Numbered from the stretch's first letter, positions 47,519 to 59,700 are shown. The stretch: 64,000 nucleotides of DNA from Zygnema cylindricum (GCA_037447655.1 JBBHKE010002552.1:156501-220500), one strand, 5' to 3'. Numbers and translations are program-made. The notes: generated from the sequence alone by a model not told the origin.

Positions 47519-48243
47519 AGTTCACCACTGCCCTTCGGTTTCGCCTCGGCCTCCCCCATCCTCCTTTACTTGGCTCTCTTGTTTGTGCATGTGGTCGTGT
47601 CTTGGGGCCTGATGGTGTCCATTTGCTTCGTTGCTCCCATGGGGGAGATTTGATCCAGGCGCACGACACTATTCGAGACACCGTTGCCACTATTGCTTCA
47701 GAAGGGGGCTTTTCTGTGCGTCGTGAGGTTTCTCATATTATTCCCTCGCGTCGGATCGATGTTGTTTTGCGTGATGGTGCCCGTCGCATTTTCGGTGATA
47801 TTGTTCTGGCGAACCCTACTTCAGCTACAGTTGTTGGTCAGGCGGCTCGACATCTGGGGGTGGCGGCTCGTGATGCTGCTAAGGCGAAAGAGCGTGATTA
47901 TGCCCACCGGGACCCTATGGATGACTTTATCCCGATGGCGGTCGAGATCTTTGGTTGTTTGGGTGTTGCACTGGACGAGTTTCTCCGTACTTGTGCTCGA
48001 CGTGCTTTCGAGCGTCGAGGACCTGGGAGCCCTCCTCCTTCGGTCCTTACTTCTTTTTACCGTCAACGCTTATCTGTGGCTCTACAACGAGTGCAGGCTT
48101 CTATTCTCCTCCGATCGACTGTTGCGGTTATGGATCGTCGCCGTGCTCCGGAACTCCCTCAACGTGCTCCTCCGGGCTGGGGGGACTTACGGGGTTGTTT
48201 TTTGTAGATATTTAATTGAGTTAGGGTTGGGGTTTTGGCAATT
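47519..48243 (+). mobile_element. 5'-truncated RLE-type LINE (endonuclease end only)
   Basis: This is homologous to 4930-5620 of the first LINE: a zinc knuckle (CACG...HLLRC), HDTIRD, PSRRIDVVLRDG...FGDIVLANP, GVAARDAAKAKERDYAH and VEIFGCLGVALDEFL. The frame 47602-48207 is open and ends DLRGCFL. Compared with the first copy it keeps an Asp in FGDIV where the other has FGGIV, a likely endonuclease residue. The 5' truncation is typical of LINEs. Confidence 0.88.
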
Positions 48244-48732
48244 TTTTCACCTCCTTTCAGTTTATTTGGACGATAGCCAACATAGAACACAACAGCCGCA
48301 TGGAAACTCGCAGTCTTGCAAGCGATCTCAGTCTGCATGGTTTTTCGCTGTCTTTATAAATATTGTTAGCTTTGGCGCCACTTGTCAGTAGAGAAAATTG
48401 TACGGTAGTCGACCTGTTTAGGGTTTCTGGCAAAACTGGTTTTCTGTATTGCCTTCTGAAAATTTGGTCTGGCCAATTTTGGACTCGAACCTGTCGGCTA
48501 ATGCTTTCTGTTTCGCCTTTCTTTATGTGTAATGCTATAATCTTGTTAATCTTTCGTGAGAGGTGTAGAAGAGGACGGGTGAGCGATCAGCAAGGCCAAG
48601 GAATTTGTTTAATAGTTTACAGTCAGCATCAGTTGAAAGATATTAGGACTACAGCAGGGAATCAGGAGAATTAGCTGTAATTAAAATTAAGAAGATTACA
48701 AAAACTTGTAACTGAAGTAAGAAAATTGAAAA
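48244..48732 (+). promoter_or_regulatory. Upstream region of the Em-like 2 pseudogene
   Basis: Collinear with 40095-40457 until about 48560. No ACGTG core is seen here, unlike the upstream regions of Em-like 1 and Em-like 4. A LINE insertion lies immediately upstream. Confidence 0.5.
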
Positions 48733-50180
48733 ATGGCGCAAAAGACAACAACACGAAGTAGTGGAGGAAATCAAAGAGAGGATAGAGGATCCGGAGGAGC
48801 GGGAGGTATTAAAACCAAATAGGTTTGAAGTCTTTTAGAGTTACGTGTTTTGCTTGCACGATTTTGCTGGCTATTTCATTTCGTTGCCGGATTTATATTT
48901 ATTTAACTTGGATGAACTTGCATGTTATCGTCAACCTTTTATCCAGCTTTAGTTTTTTGTTTCATATTGATGGATGATCACAATAAAACTAAAAGCGCAT
49001 GAAATGGATTGATTTTGATGGCTGATAATTTTAGTAATGATTTATTATTCTCCGCAGATGACAAATAAATGCTATGATGTTGACCGTGTTATGTTTATAT
49101 GATTTTGGCTACGATATATTGATATGATTTCCACTATGCTATGTTTATATACGATTTTGACTTGTTATGTTTATAATATTTTGTGTATACTGATTTGATT
49201 TCGGCTATGTTATGCTCACAGGATTTTGGCTATGTCTTATGCTATTGTGTCCGTGGGCAGGAGTTGGTTGAAAAAGTGAAGCAGGGAGAGACGGTAGTGA
49301 AGGGTGGCACGGGAGGGAAATTGCTGGAAGCTCAAATTCACCTGGCAGAAGGTGAAATTGATTGTATTTTTTGCTATTTTTTATTTTTTCTTTTGTTTTT
49401 TATTTATTTACTTTTTTTATCCCGTCATTGATAGTTAATAAATCGGATTTTAATGCTAGCAAAAAACTAAATTGATTTTGTTTTTTTTTCCCGTAATCAT
49501 TTACATCTCAATTTTGGAATTTTCTGGTGGAGTTGTTCGTTTTTTTTTTTTTTTTATCTTCCTCAAATATTATTAAGATCTCGATCCGTTTCGCTATAAA
49601 TGTTGATCAGTTTTTTCTGGTTAGGGGATGATAAGAAGGAATGTTGTATAGCTAAATACTCTATGTAAGATGAAGAGTTAGATTTAGGTTTTTCTAGTAA
49701 ATTGGTATGAAATTAGTTATTGCAACAACGTCAAAGGTTTCATGAATATGTATAAGTAATGCTTTGAAGTATGTTTCGAGAATTCTGGTCTATTTTGGGA
49801 CTCGGAGGCACTAGTGTGCAACGATGTTTGGAGGTTTTGAAATAAAAAAATGCGATAGAAATACAAACAGATGCAAAGTCAAATCAATTGATTTCTTATG
49901 AATGTAACTGAAAGCCGCTCACACTAATTCTAGTGTTTTTTTGTTCTTCTATTGTCAAAATCATTCTTATAAAGATCATTCCTGCTTATTTTATGTTTAC
50001 GCTACAAGAAGGAGCAAAGGTGACACAAGGGGTGGACAAGCTCGGGCAGAAGAGTTAGGACATGAAGGATATTCCGAAATGGGGCGTAAAGGGGGTTTAT
50101 CCACTCTGGAAAAATCTGGCGGCGAAGCTGCTGCTGAAAAAGGCATTGAGATAGACGAGTCAAAGTTTACGAAAGGTTAA
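48733..50180 (+). pseudogene. Em-like group 1 LEA 2, disrupted
   Basis: The three-exon structure is the same as Em-like 1: 48733-48805, 49261-49351 and about 50008-50180. Exon 1 lacks 2 bp after MAQKTTT compared with its paralogues (73 nt instead of 75). Exon 2 is then read out of frame and meets TGA at its fourth codon. The exon 3 acceptor is CAAGAAGG where the paralogues have AGGAAGG, so the canonical AG is lost and the nearest AG is 1 nt further in. Otherwise exon 3 is well kept ([35 protein letters not shown]). The lesions are visible in the sequence; loss of function is inferred. Confidence 0.85.
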
Positions 50181-51260
50181 ATTTGATTTACTTGAGATTT
50201 TTTTTGTTGCTCCGAGAGAAAAGCAGTAATGTCGGTAATAATGTCCTTGCAAAAACAGTTACGCGACGAAATGAAGGGATTTAAGAGATATTAATAGTAC
50301 ATAAAAATGGCATATATGGTAAAGAACACAAAGACTTAAATAATAAAAGACATAATGGAAAATTTGAGCTTATGCTATAAGAAAGCAAATACTAACACCA
50401 GTGTGTGTCCTCTTTCTTGCCTTAAAATATCTGGCTTTGTTCTCAATTTGGTTTCAGAATACTGGATTGCATCCTACTTTAGCTTTGCATTCAGTCAATC
50501 GACGTCGTCGTTTTTTTGTTCGTTGGCTTTTGTTCGTTTTGTTTGTTTTTTTTCCTTATACCATAGTTCAAGGATCTCCTGGGTACGAAGCTTTTTGCAT
50601 ACATGGATTTAGTAGGCTATAAAACATCAAGAATTATTCTAGAAGTAAATCCAACCATCTTTTCCTGATAAAAATGAAAACGCCACGGCCATTCAAGATG
50701 TTCGGCAATCGAGCGAGAAGGTCACAATTAGTGAGTTGAGCTATTGCACATTTCTTTACCTAGCTTTTAATCTGCTTGAATTTCATATTAGCGTTATTGT
50801 TTGTGAGTTGAGACGTCTCATTTCGCTTCATCTAGCATTTAAACTATATCACAGTATTGACGGTACTGTTGATGGTGACGAATATGATTTCAATGTAGGA
50901 ACTTCTTGTGTTTTTAGGTTTGGTATTCGTTTACATAGAAAATGCTGATGTCTGTTTTGCATGACCAATTGAACAATTCAAATAAGGAAATGGTACCAGT
51001 GAGTTAATGCACGTCAGCATTGGACCCGGGATTTTAAATTTACAGAATTAAGATGCTGGTTTGTACTTAGTAATATGTCTAAGATTTATCCTTAAAACTG
51101 GAATATGAAGGTAAAGCATTTTAATTTTTCGTCATACTACAAGAAATAATTGTGAATCAAGTGTGATAGGGAGGCCATGGTTCAGAAACAAATATCTCTT
51201 AACCGTCTTGCAAACATAACATTTTCAAATTGACCTTTTCTAAAAGCCATTGTCTTTACA
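50181..51260. other. 3' flank of Em-like 2, homologous to that of Em-like 1
   Basis: Shares blocks with 32905-33780 (for example GTCGGTAATAATGTCCTTGC, CTAGCTTTTAATCTGCTTGA). No independent gene is seen. Confidence 0.6.
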
Positions 51261-51266
51261 CATTGG

Positions 51267-51705
51267 ACACTGCACATTAGTTTAATTTCGGGAGTTTAAT
51301 GGCTACGTAAAATTACGTTCACATGCTGGAGAGGACACATTAGCTTGATTTTGGAGTTTAATGTTTACAGTAAATTGTGATTACACATTGGATAGTAGAC
51401 ATTAGCTTCATGTTGGAGTTCATTGACTTAACTGCGATTGCACATTAAATGGTGCACATTAGCTTGATTTTGGAGTTTAATGTCTACACTGAACTGCGAT
51501 TACATATTGGATAGTACACATTAGCTTGATTTTGGAGATCAATATCTATTGTAAATAGCGATTACACTGTGGGTTGTACACATCAGTTAATTTTGGAGTA
51601 CGGCGAGTGGTCACACGTTAAATAGTGCACATTAGTTTTTGGAGTCACAAACAACATTAAGATTAGATATCAGCGCACATTAGCTTGATTTTGAAGTTTA
51701 ATGTC
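51267..51705. repeat. Degenerate ~62-bp tandem repeat
   Basis: Six to seven units share CACATTAGCTTGATTTTGGAG, TTTAATGTCTAC and CTGCGATTACA in the same order. Divergence is high, so the array is old. Confidence 0.8.
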
Positions 51706-52150
51706 CCAATATTATTTGCAATTCAGAATTTAATCCTATAAAACGACCATTAAAAAGGATACATTGCGTATTGAAATTTGAAAATTGGGAAGTACGGGGG
51801 TAGAAATTCAGCAAATCAGAAACATCATATTTCGCATATTTCTTTTGATTTTGGGAGGAAAGAGTACATTGTGCATTAAATTTAGGAAATGGAAGTAAAA
51901 GCTTCAAACATTCCCCACTTCAGACATTCAGAAGAAAATTTGGGGAGTAAAACCCTAGTAATCCAGATAGGATACATACATTGCAAATTAAAATCTGGAT
52001 TTTGGGAGTAAAATCCTAATACATCAAGAAGAGTATTTGACCATTTTTCACATTGGATTTTGGACATTAGACACCAATGCGTCAGAAATAAGTACGTAGC
52101 GCATTGAGCTTTGGATTAACCCCCATTTCAGAAAGAGTACTTGCCAAATT
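51706..52150. repeat. Second degenerate repeat block
   Basis: Repeated TACATTGCG/TGCATTAAA, TTTGGGAG and GTAAAACCCTAAT motifs at 70-80 bp spacing. It is related in style to the block before it but not clearly the same unit. Confidence 0.5.
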
Positions 52151-52478
52151 CAATTGTTCCATGATTCAATAACTCTGCAGCCGCCGGGGAAAATTAAACT
52201 AAGGACGCTTCCGAAAAAATGCCTTTCCACGTCAATTAGGTTCAGGCCATACAATTGTCATCAGAGCGCCGAAAAATTCAGTAATTTTGTAACCCTACGC
52301 GGCAATTTTTAAGTGGAAGAAGAAAGCAAAAACTTCTGGATAAACTGTTCTATTCTACCTGGCTGTCCTATTCGCAGTTCTCTGCTTTGATTTTGCTTTG
52401 CTGTTCGTACCATCCGTTGAAGTCCACGCTAAAAAGTTTCCAGCATGGAATGCGGTCCTTCAAAATTTCCGTAAACTA

Positions 52479-52690
52479 CACCGTCTATTTCTATCAGTGT
52501 TTTTTTCGCCACTTAAAATAGTTTTCCTTCCTGCATACTTGTCCAGTTTTTGGTTGGAGACCGCCAATCGGAAGGTGAGAATCTTGCCTTTCAATTGCAA
52601 CCGTCGGATTCACTATCCGACAAGTGTGCTTTGAGAAAAAATGTTTTTAAGTGGCGCAAAAAACATTAACACTAATAGCGATAGACGGCG
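52479..52690. mobile_element. MITE upstream of Em-like 3, CACCG-TIR family
   Basis: Left CACCGTCTATTTCTATCAG and right CTAATAGCGATAGACGGCG, then subterminal GCCACTTAAAA/TTTTTAAGTGGC. TA is on both sides (52477-52478 and 52691-52692). The copy at 1351-1570 has the same interior. Confidence 0.9.
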
Positions 52691-52762
52691 TAGCTAAGAT
52701 TCCCATTTGATTGCATACTTGTGGAAAGTTCTAGAAACGCTATGCATGGTTCTGCATACTGC

Positions 52763-52888
52763 TTTCAAACTTTGTCAGGCTTCCACTTGTCAGACATACG
52801 TTTATAGTTGAATCTAAAGATAGGTTATGGTAGATTATTCAATTTATAAATTGATTTCTGACAAGTGGAAGCCTGAGAACGTTTGAAA
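52763..52888. mobile_element. 126-bp MITE with 31-bp TIR, different family
   Basis: Arms of 31 bp: TTTCAAACTTTGTCAGGC and TTCCACTTGTCAG at left are inverted at right (CTGACAAGTGGAA, GCCTGAGAACGTTTGAAA) with two mismatches. Confidence 0.8.
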
Positions 52889-53144
52889 ACATTATAAAGA
52901 TTGTTCATTTTTATCTTATCCTAGATTTCGACAATTTTGGACTAAAGCTGGCAATTCCTCTGTTTCTCTGCTTGTCTTTGTAGAGAGAAGAGGTTAGTGA
53001 GAACAAGGTGAAAACTTTGAAATTTTAAAATTTTTGAATTACAAAGATTGTGAAGCTCTAGGCTGAAGAAATTAGATTAGAAGCAGATTGAGTAGCAGGA
53101 ACAATTCTCCAACAAATATTTAGGTAAAACAAAGAAATAAAGAA

Positions 53145-54474
53145 ATGGCGCAGAAGACAGCAACACAGGAGGCGGTTGAGGAAATTAAAGAGAGGGCCGA
53201 GGATCCAGACGAGAGAAAGGTAAATTTAGAAGAACTCAAACAGCTTTGAATATGGTTCCAATCTTTTAGATCATTTTCTTTATTGGCGAACTTATTCCAC
53301 AGATTACTTTTCAGGAAGAATTCGAAGATGTTTTTAGACTTCTATTTTTATGCATGGAAGGCTAATATAATAAACAATTGATATTAATTAATATATTTGA
53401 GTACAGGAATTGGAGGAGCGAGTCCATTCTGGTGAAACTGTTGTAAAAGGAGGAACTGGAGGGAAGTCTTTGGAAGCTCAAATTCATCTGGCAGAGGGTA
53501 AGTATTCATAAAAGTATTCAAATGTACGCTTACTACATGCATCCAAACAACATTGTTTTACATTCAAATATTTTTAGACTGAACGCATTACATTTTAAAC
53601 CGAAATGTCTTATTCGTTGATGCATACACACATGATAGAGTGGACTTTTGTTATTTGCGTGTTCAATATTGCTATACTGGGAATTAATCTCTGGCAATTT
53701 GCCGGAATTTTTGGTGTTTATTGGGATGAACATTGCAAAAAAACTAGTCAATTTGGTAGATTCCTTTTGGTTATGTCAGGAAATTGGTGTGTGGTGAGAC
53801 AATTGGTTGAATAGCTTAAATTACTTTTGTCATTACTATTTATCTTACAAAAATATATTGATGAACTCTGTAAATGGTCTAATACTTTATACCTACTATT
53901 TTGTCCGTAAGACTAGCTTTGAAATCTTTTATGGAAATGGCTCATTATACATATCTTGAAATTAAGCACAAACTACTTGAATTTTGCTGATAATGTATTA
54001 TTGTACGCTTACGATTTGATGTTTCCAATTTCATGTATATTTCTGAAATTTAAAACAAAAGTATTAACTTTAATTTGCAAATAAATGTATTCATATGAAT
54101 GCTTACTATCTCATGCTTTTCCAATTCAGGTGTATCTCTGGAATAAAAACGAAAGTTATCCGATGATTCGCAGATAAATGTATTGCATTGCACTTATAAT
54201 TTCATGTTTCCAATTTTATGTTTCCAATTTCATGTTTTCACATATTATTGCAGGAAGGAGCAAAGGAGGAACCACTCGCCGGGAGGAGTTAGGGTCTGAA
54301 GGATACGCAGAAATGGGAAGTAAAGGGGGCCAGACTCGAGCCGAAGAGCTCGGACACGAAGGTTACTCGGAAATGGGGAGGAAAGGGGGTCTTTCCACCA
54401 TGGAAAAATCCGGTGGTGAAGCCGCGGCTGAAAAGGGAATCGAAATTGACGAATCGAAATTCAGGAAATCTTGA
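53145..54474 (+). CDS. EM: Em-like group 1 LEA protein 3, two signature motifs, 3 exons
   Basis: The exons are 53145-53219, 53407-53497 and 54254-54474, totalling 387 nt (128 aa), with intact GT-AG junctions. It starts [18 protein letters not shown]. Exon 2 has [17 protein letters not shown]. Exon 3 holds two copies of the 20-residue signature ([20 protein letters not shown] then [20 protein letters not shown]), followed by [16 protein letters not shown] and FRKS. Copy-number variation of this motif is known in plant Em families. No lesion is visible, so this is the best candidate for a fully working cytosolic member besides Em-like 1. Confidence 0.95.
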
Positions 54475-56780
54475 GCTCTTGATGCGCTATTGATTGGAGA
54501 TTTTTTGTATAGGAAGGACACAAAAAAAGTTTGAAAATCATATGCAAGGAGTGCAAAAGAATTTTTGCTAAAGGGGAGTGGAATTTTTTAGGCGCGAGCT
54601 TTGCTTGTTTTGTACATAATAGGGAAAGTTTGGCTGTAGTATGAATCGGCGTAAGTTGGTCAAGTTGTGACTCCAGTTTTTTTCCTTCGCAATGATGTAG
54701 CTCTAGGGTTTTGCTTTTGGCTTCTTTCAAAATTGAGAGGGATAGGAAAAGGGATCGGGAGAGGGAGGGAAAGAGAGGGGAGAGGGAGAGTTGAGAGGGG
54801 AAGAGGGGGAAGGTGGGGGGGGAGGTAGGGGAGATTTGAAGGGGAAGGGCAAAGATGCTTCTACATGTGTAAAAACCGTTGTTTGCTGAAGATGTAATCT
54901 TTACTTTTTGAAAGATAAATAGGACTACATAACTGCCACTGCTACTGGTGCTATCTTGCCATTGTTTCCATTCACTGTGTTTATGGAATGGACATTTGTT
55001 GTCCAATGATGTTTCAATGTTATAATTAATGATAGTATTTTCATCTGCTTACTTTCACAATTAGTCGGCTATCTATTGAGACTATCAATGTAAACTAAAT
55101 GGATTAAAAGTGAGAGTGATGCTCTCGTTGAAAGTGAAATTATAGAGCACCCTAAGTTTTTCATACGAAGTGAAATTTACCAGCATTATGACCCATTGAA
55201 GTTGTTTATGCCAATAATTCTGGAGTCTTTGGCGTTTGAAATTTACATTTGTGGCAAGTTTTGACATCGAGATCAGGGATAGATTGGAGAGAGGAGAAAA
55301 AGTGAAACTAAAGCAGTTTAAATTCACGATGGTGACGAAAAAATTATTTACTCAAAAAGGTTTTCATGGAATTGCGAGTTATACCATCATTTCAATCCGG
55401 CCATGTTTTATGCCGAGAACAACGTTGTTGACAATATTGAGACACCCTGCCTTGATTTTCTAACAAACACTTCAATGTTATGCAACACATCTTTGCCTAA
55501 AAGTGGAATTGCAATATAATTGTAGCAGTAGAGGCATATATCCTCAAATTAAGAGATGCAAACAGTCTATTACTAATATACCAACTAATACTGATCAATA
55601 ATTGATCATAACTACTATTAAGAATTAACCAAAACATTGAAACAGTAAAAAGTGGAAAGTTGCAAATCGGAAAATTGTAACATTGGAACCAGCATTACTT
55701 TCAAGCAAATTCCTAGATGTCAAATATTTCACCAAATTGAAATTGTGGAAGGAAATATAATGCATCCCAGAATAATATCAGTACGGGACAAATACTTTGC
55801 GATGACGCTACGACAAGTAAATACTCAATTATTGTAAGTGGATATGAAAAATAATTGCAGCTAGAATTCATCTCCATCCAAGTTTCACCCTCCTGAACAG
55901 ACCACAAAACCTTTTTTTCGTCTTGAAACATTAAGAAAGTAATCATCCATTTCCTCGATGCAAAAAGATTGAAACATTGGACATACATTTTTCCATACTG
56001 ACACTACATTTCGTTTTCACTGCAATCCTATAGGAATGTGTAAAGTCAATGTAAAGAGCAAATTGATATTATGACATACCAATTTCGAGTTTTCCCACTG
56101 CGTCAACCTTCTTTTGTAAATGAGGCAAAATAAAAAGAGTAAGCATATCAAGATTTAAAGGATATTAAGATTAAAGTAGCTGCTGTTTAAAAATAAATTC
56201 CGAAACTAAAAAAATAAACGCGTTAATATTTAGTGTCAATTATGGAAATACAGGAACATCACCACATGCCAAAAAAACTTAAAAAGCATAAAATTAAGAT
56301 TTTCATGCCAAAAATGAAAATTCCAAAGTCACAATATCTCTCAAGTATTCACGTAACTACCACACATCAACAACTTTATTACCTAACAAAAGGTGAGGAG
56401 TAAATACAAAAATTGATTACTCTGTTATTTATCGCATGAAAATTAACTAGAAAAAGAAAAACTTTTGCAAAGACTTACAAGATTAAAATGGGACCCAAAA
56501 CGAGGAAAATTCCTTCCGTATCTTTATGAAAAATGTACAAGTTTACAAAAAGTTTTGACATCACAAATCATTGGCTATTTACAAAGTTGTAGAAGAAAAA
56601 AGAACTCGTCTATACCCCATCTTTGCTACAGTATTTTGTTTATACCCAAAAAACAACAAAAAACACCAGAAAAATATACATCTCTGTTTCTTCCCGAAAT
56701 GCAAGGGGAAGTGATGAAAATCTGTACAGTCCGTACTAAACATTTGCCTGGGAAACAGATGAATATCCGTACAATCCGTA
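54475..56780. other. Intergenic between Em-like 3 and Em-like 5
   Basis: This holds the Em-like 3 3' UTR and a G/A-rich purine tract at 54735-54850. The rest is AT-rich DNA without supported genes. A 45-bp direct duplication (ATCCGTAC...CCGTACTAAACATTT) at about 56720-56790 runs into the end of Em-like 5. Confidence 0.5.
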
Positions 56781-59700
56781 CTAAACATTTGACTGATAGC
56801 CTTTCTCCTCGAACCTTTGTTCTCCAGACTTCTCAATGGTAGAATGTCCTCCTTTGCTCCTTCCTGTTCTCTCTCCCATTCATCCATAAACAGCGTTGGA
56901 AAAAATGAATGCCAATCCACACTAAATAATGGTAAGAGATTTGGAAGCGATGTTGTCAATACGCCATTCGAAAGAAAATTCATATCTCCATATAACACCC
57001 CATTAGACACCCTACCCCACACCCTCCTGGGATATGTGTTTAAGGTTCCCTTCCCCTTCCCCCCTCTCATACACTAAGTATCCAGGCTTTAAGACTTGCT
57101 AGACTGTCTACCTCTCCCTCTGGTCCTCGACCTTATGTGAACACACTTCCTTCCCTCTCCTCCTGCCCCTCTTTCTCCTCCCTCCGCTCCTCCCTCTCTC
57201 TCCCCCTCCCTCCCCTCAGTAAACTCCCCTCTCCCTTCTCTCCTTAAGAGGCAAGGCTGGAGATGCCACGTGGCTTTCAGTGTCACTATTCTTCCCTCCC
57301 TTCTCATGGGAAATCCCTTCACCTTCATTCGAAGGGACTTCAACGAGACTCATGGCCGCCATGGAAGTCTCCATGGTCTCCATGGTGGGAATATCTACCA
57401 ATGATTGGGTCTTTGGGGCCACAGGGGAGACAAGAGTCACTCCCCCTTGAGTGGAGGCATAGGAGACTTTGTAGTCCAAATTGTCAGATGAGGACAAGGA
57501 GGGGGACGAGGAGGAAGAGGAGGAGGAGGAGGAAGAGGAGGTGGATGTCACAGCCTTCCCTGGGTACTCCTTTTTGTTTCCCACCGAAAGACTGGGAGGA
57601 GGAGAGGAGCTGTCTCTTCTTACTATACGAGTGATACTTGTTATAATCTGAGGCCGTCTTGTGGCAGTGGCATGGGGGTGTGTGATATGCCACGTGGAAA
57701 AGAGAGAGGGTAAGTCACGCCTTTCTTCTCTTGCTACATTGGCTAATCTCTCATTGGCTAAGGAGTTACAGTCCATCACCTCCCGGAAGCCCTGACTGAG
57801 ATCAAAGAGACTATGGGAGGCCTTCTCGGAGAGATTTGCCATCTCATCAAGGGCAAGGTCCACTCTAGCCCTTAGCGCGATATCGGATATCGTCATGGCT
57901 GCTTCGATATTCTCCCGCGCCTCCCTCATGCCCTCCCTTATGAAAAAAATGGCGGCATATATAGTGAGGTCCAGGTCACGGAAGCCTCTGCTGACATTCA
58001 GGAGGCTATGGGAGGCCCTCTTGAAGCTACTCATCGCCTCAAAAAGGGCAGGATTCATACAGCCCCTTAGTGTGGTCTCGAATATTGTATCGAATATCGT
58101 CGTGGCTGCCTCGATATTCTTGCCCGCCTCCCTCATGGCCGTCCTTATAAGAAAAGAAATTGCGTATACAGTGAGATCTGCGGTCGAGAAGGTGGTGACC
58201 TTCTTGTTGAACATCTCGGCCCCTAGTATATTGCTACCATGTTTTTTAGACACCGCATTATATATGTGCTTTGCTAACACCTTTGAAGTGGTCTCATTGT
58301 CAAGACAACAGTCATCTCTTCCCTGCACCTTCGCAGTCCAAGCCGGAGATATGCTTTGGTCATCACCAGTCTGGGCCTATCCTCTGACGTCCTTCTCTCT
58401 CCATCCATCCTTCTCTCTCCATCCATCCTTCTCTCTCCATCCAGTGGCATCTTCCACTTGTCACAGAGTTCAATACCCACGACCTGAGCCTCACGTCCAA
58501 GGCATACGATATCCACTGTATCCACAGCCTCATTGACCGGTCTTGCAAGGAGAGAGAGGAGACACTCGACCATGGCTGTCCCCTCCTTATCTGCTTCTGT
58601 GGTATGCCGTTCAGTGTCCTTGCGTCGACAAAGACCATCCCATGATCACAAAGACCATCCCATGATCACAGAGGGTCCGTGAGTACTTTATTGCTTCAGT
58701 GAGTACTTTATTGCTTCAGTGAGTACTTTATTGCTTCAGGAGGCTTGGCTGAGTCCTCTGTCGGCCAATATTTGGCCACACTATTAGCCAAAATTCTCAC
58801 TGATAGTGGCTCGTACTCACACGTGTGAGCGAAAGCACAACCGAACCAAGGTATCCAAGAGGGTTTGAAGTAAGGGGACTGCTCAATCACTATACACCTT
58901 ATCCCTATACACCTTATTTTAGGTGCACCTGTTGGATTGGCACGTGAATGCCGGTTCAATACGGGGTAGAATGTGATACGTCACACTTGAACCCGCCTAA
59001 AAGAAATAGGTACGGACCCGCCAGGCTCTACATCGAGCTGGTGGCACAGTGGTTAGTGCGGTGACAGCTCAAGTCAGAGGTCCCAGGTTCGAGCCCTGGC
59101 TGGCTCACTTTTCCCTGGTATGGGACATACCGAATCCCGGATTTCTAGGAAATCAACAGCACCATGGAGCAGTACCATGTAAGACAACAGCACCATGGAG
59201 CAGTACCATGTAAGACAACAGGGAAGATAACTCTCGTGGCCTATCACAGTCCCCCAATTCCCTTGCGACTCTCACTGTTGGTCCCAATTTGTACCGTCTT
59301 GTGGCCCTGGTACCACCTGAAGTAAGAGTGGTGTGAAGGAGGAGACGGAGAGAAGGTGTGAGGTGTACACGAGACTCCGATGAGATAAAGACTCACTCTT
59401 AAGAGAAAAATGACAAAAAGGAAAATATCGACAAAGACAAATTTTTGAACTAAATTTGAAACACTAAAGGTTTTGAATTTTACGCCCCCTTGTTATGTTT
59501 TGCTGATTCCTAAGAATCTTGTATTATATATCAAATATTAAAGTAAAAAAAGTGTGTTAAAAAAGGAAAAAAAAAACTCAAAAGAGAATGGATTAGCAGA
59601 TCGACAACGACTAATTTCGAACTAAATTAGAACACTAAAATATTTTCACTTTGACGTCTCTTTTGAACATGTTTTGCAATTTCCTAAGAGTCTGTTCCTA

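Larger units (their letters stand above)
58329..58959 (-). pseudogene. Upstream coding-like segments of the same unknown gene, in shifted frames
   Basis: Two minus-strand pieces look protein-like: PYFKPSWIPWFGCAFAHTC...LANSVAKYWPTEDSAKPPEA (about 58740-58900) and MVECLLSLLARPVNEAVDTVD...VGIELCDKWKMPLDGERR (58573 downward). They are in different frames and interrupted by tandem repeats, so the reading is tentative. Confidence 0.35.

Noticed and set aside
59037-59108. Functional tRNA gene
   Set aside because: Position 33 of the anticodon loop is not T and the anticodon stem has a mismatch. A SINE head or pseudogene fits better.
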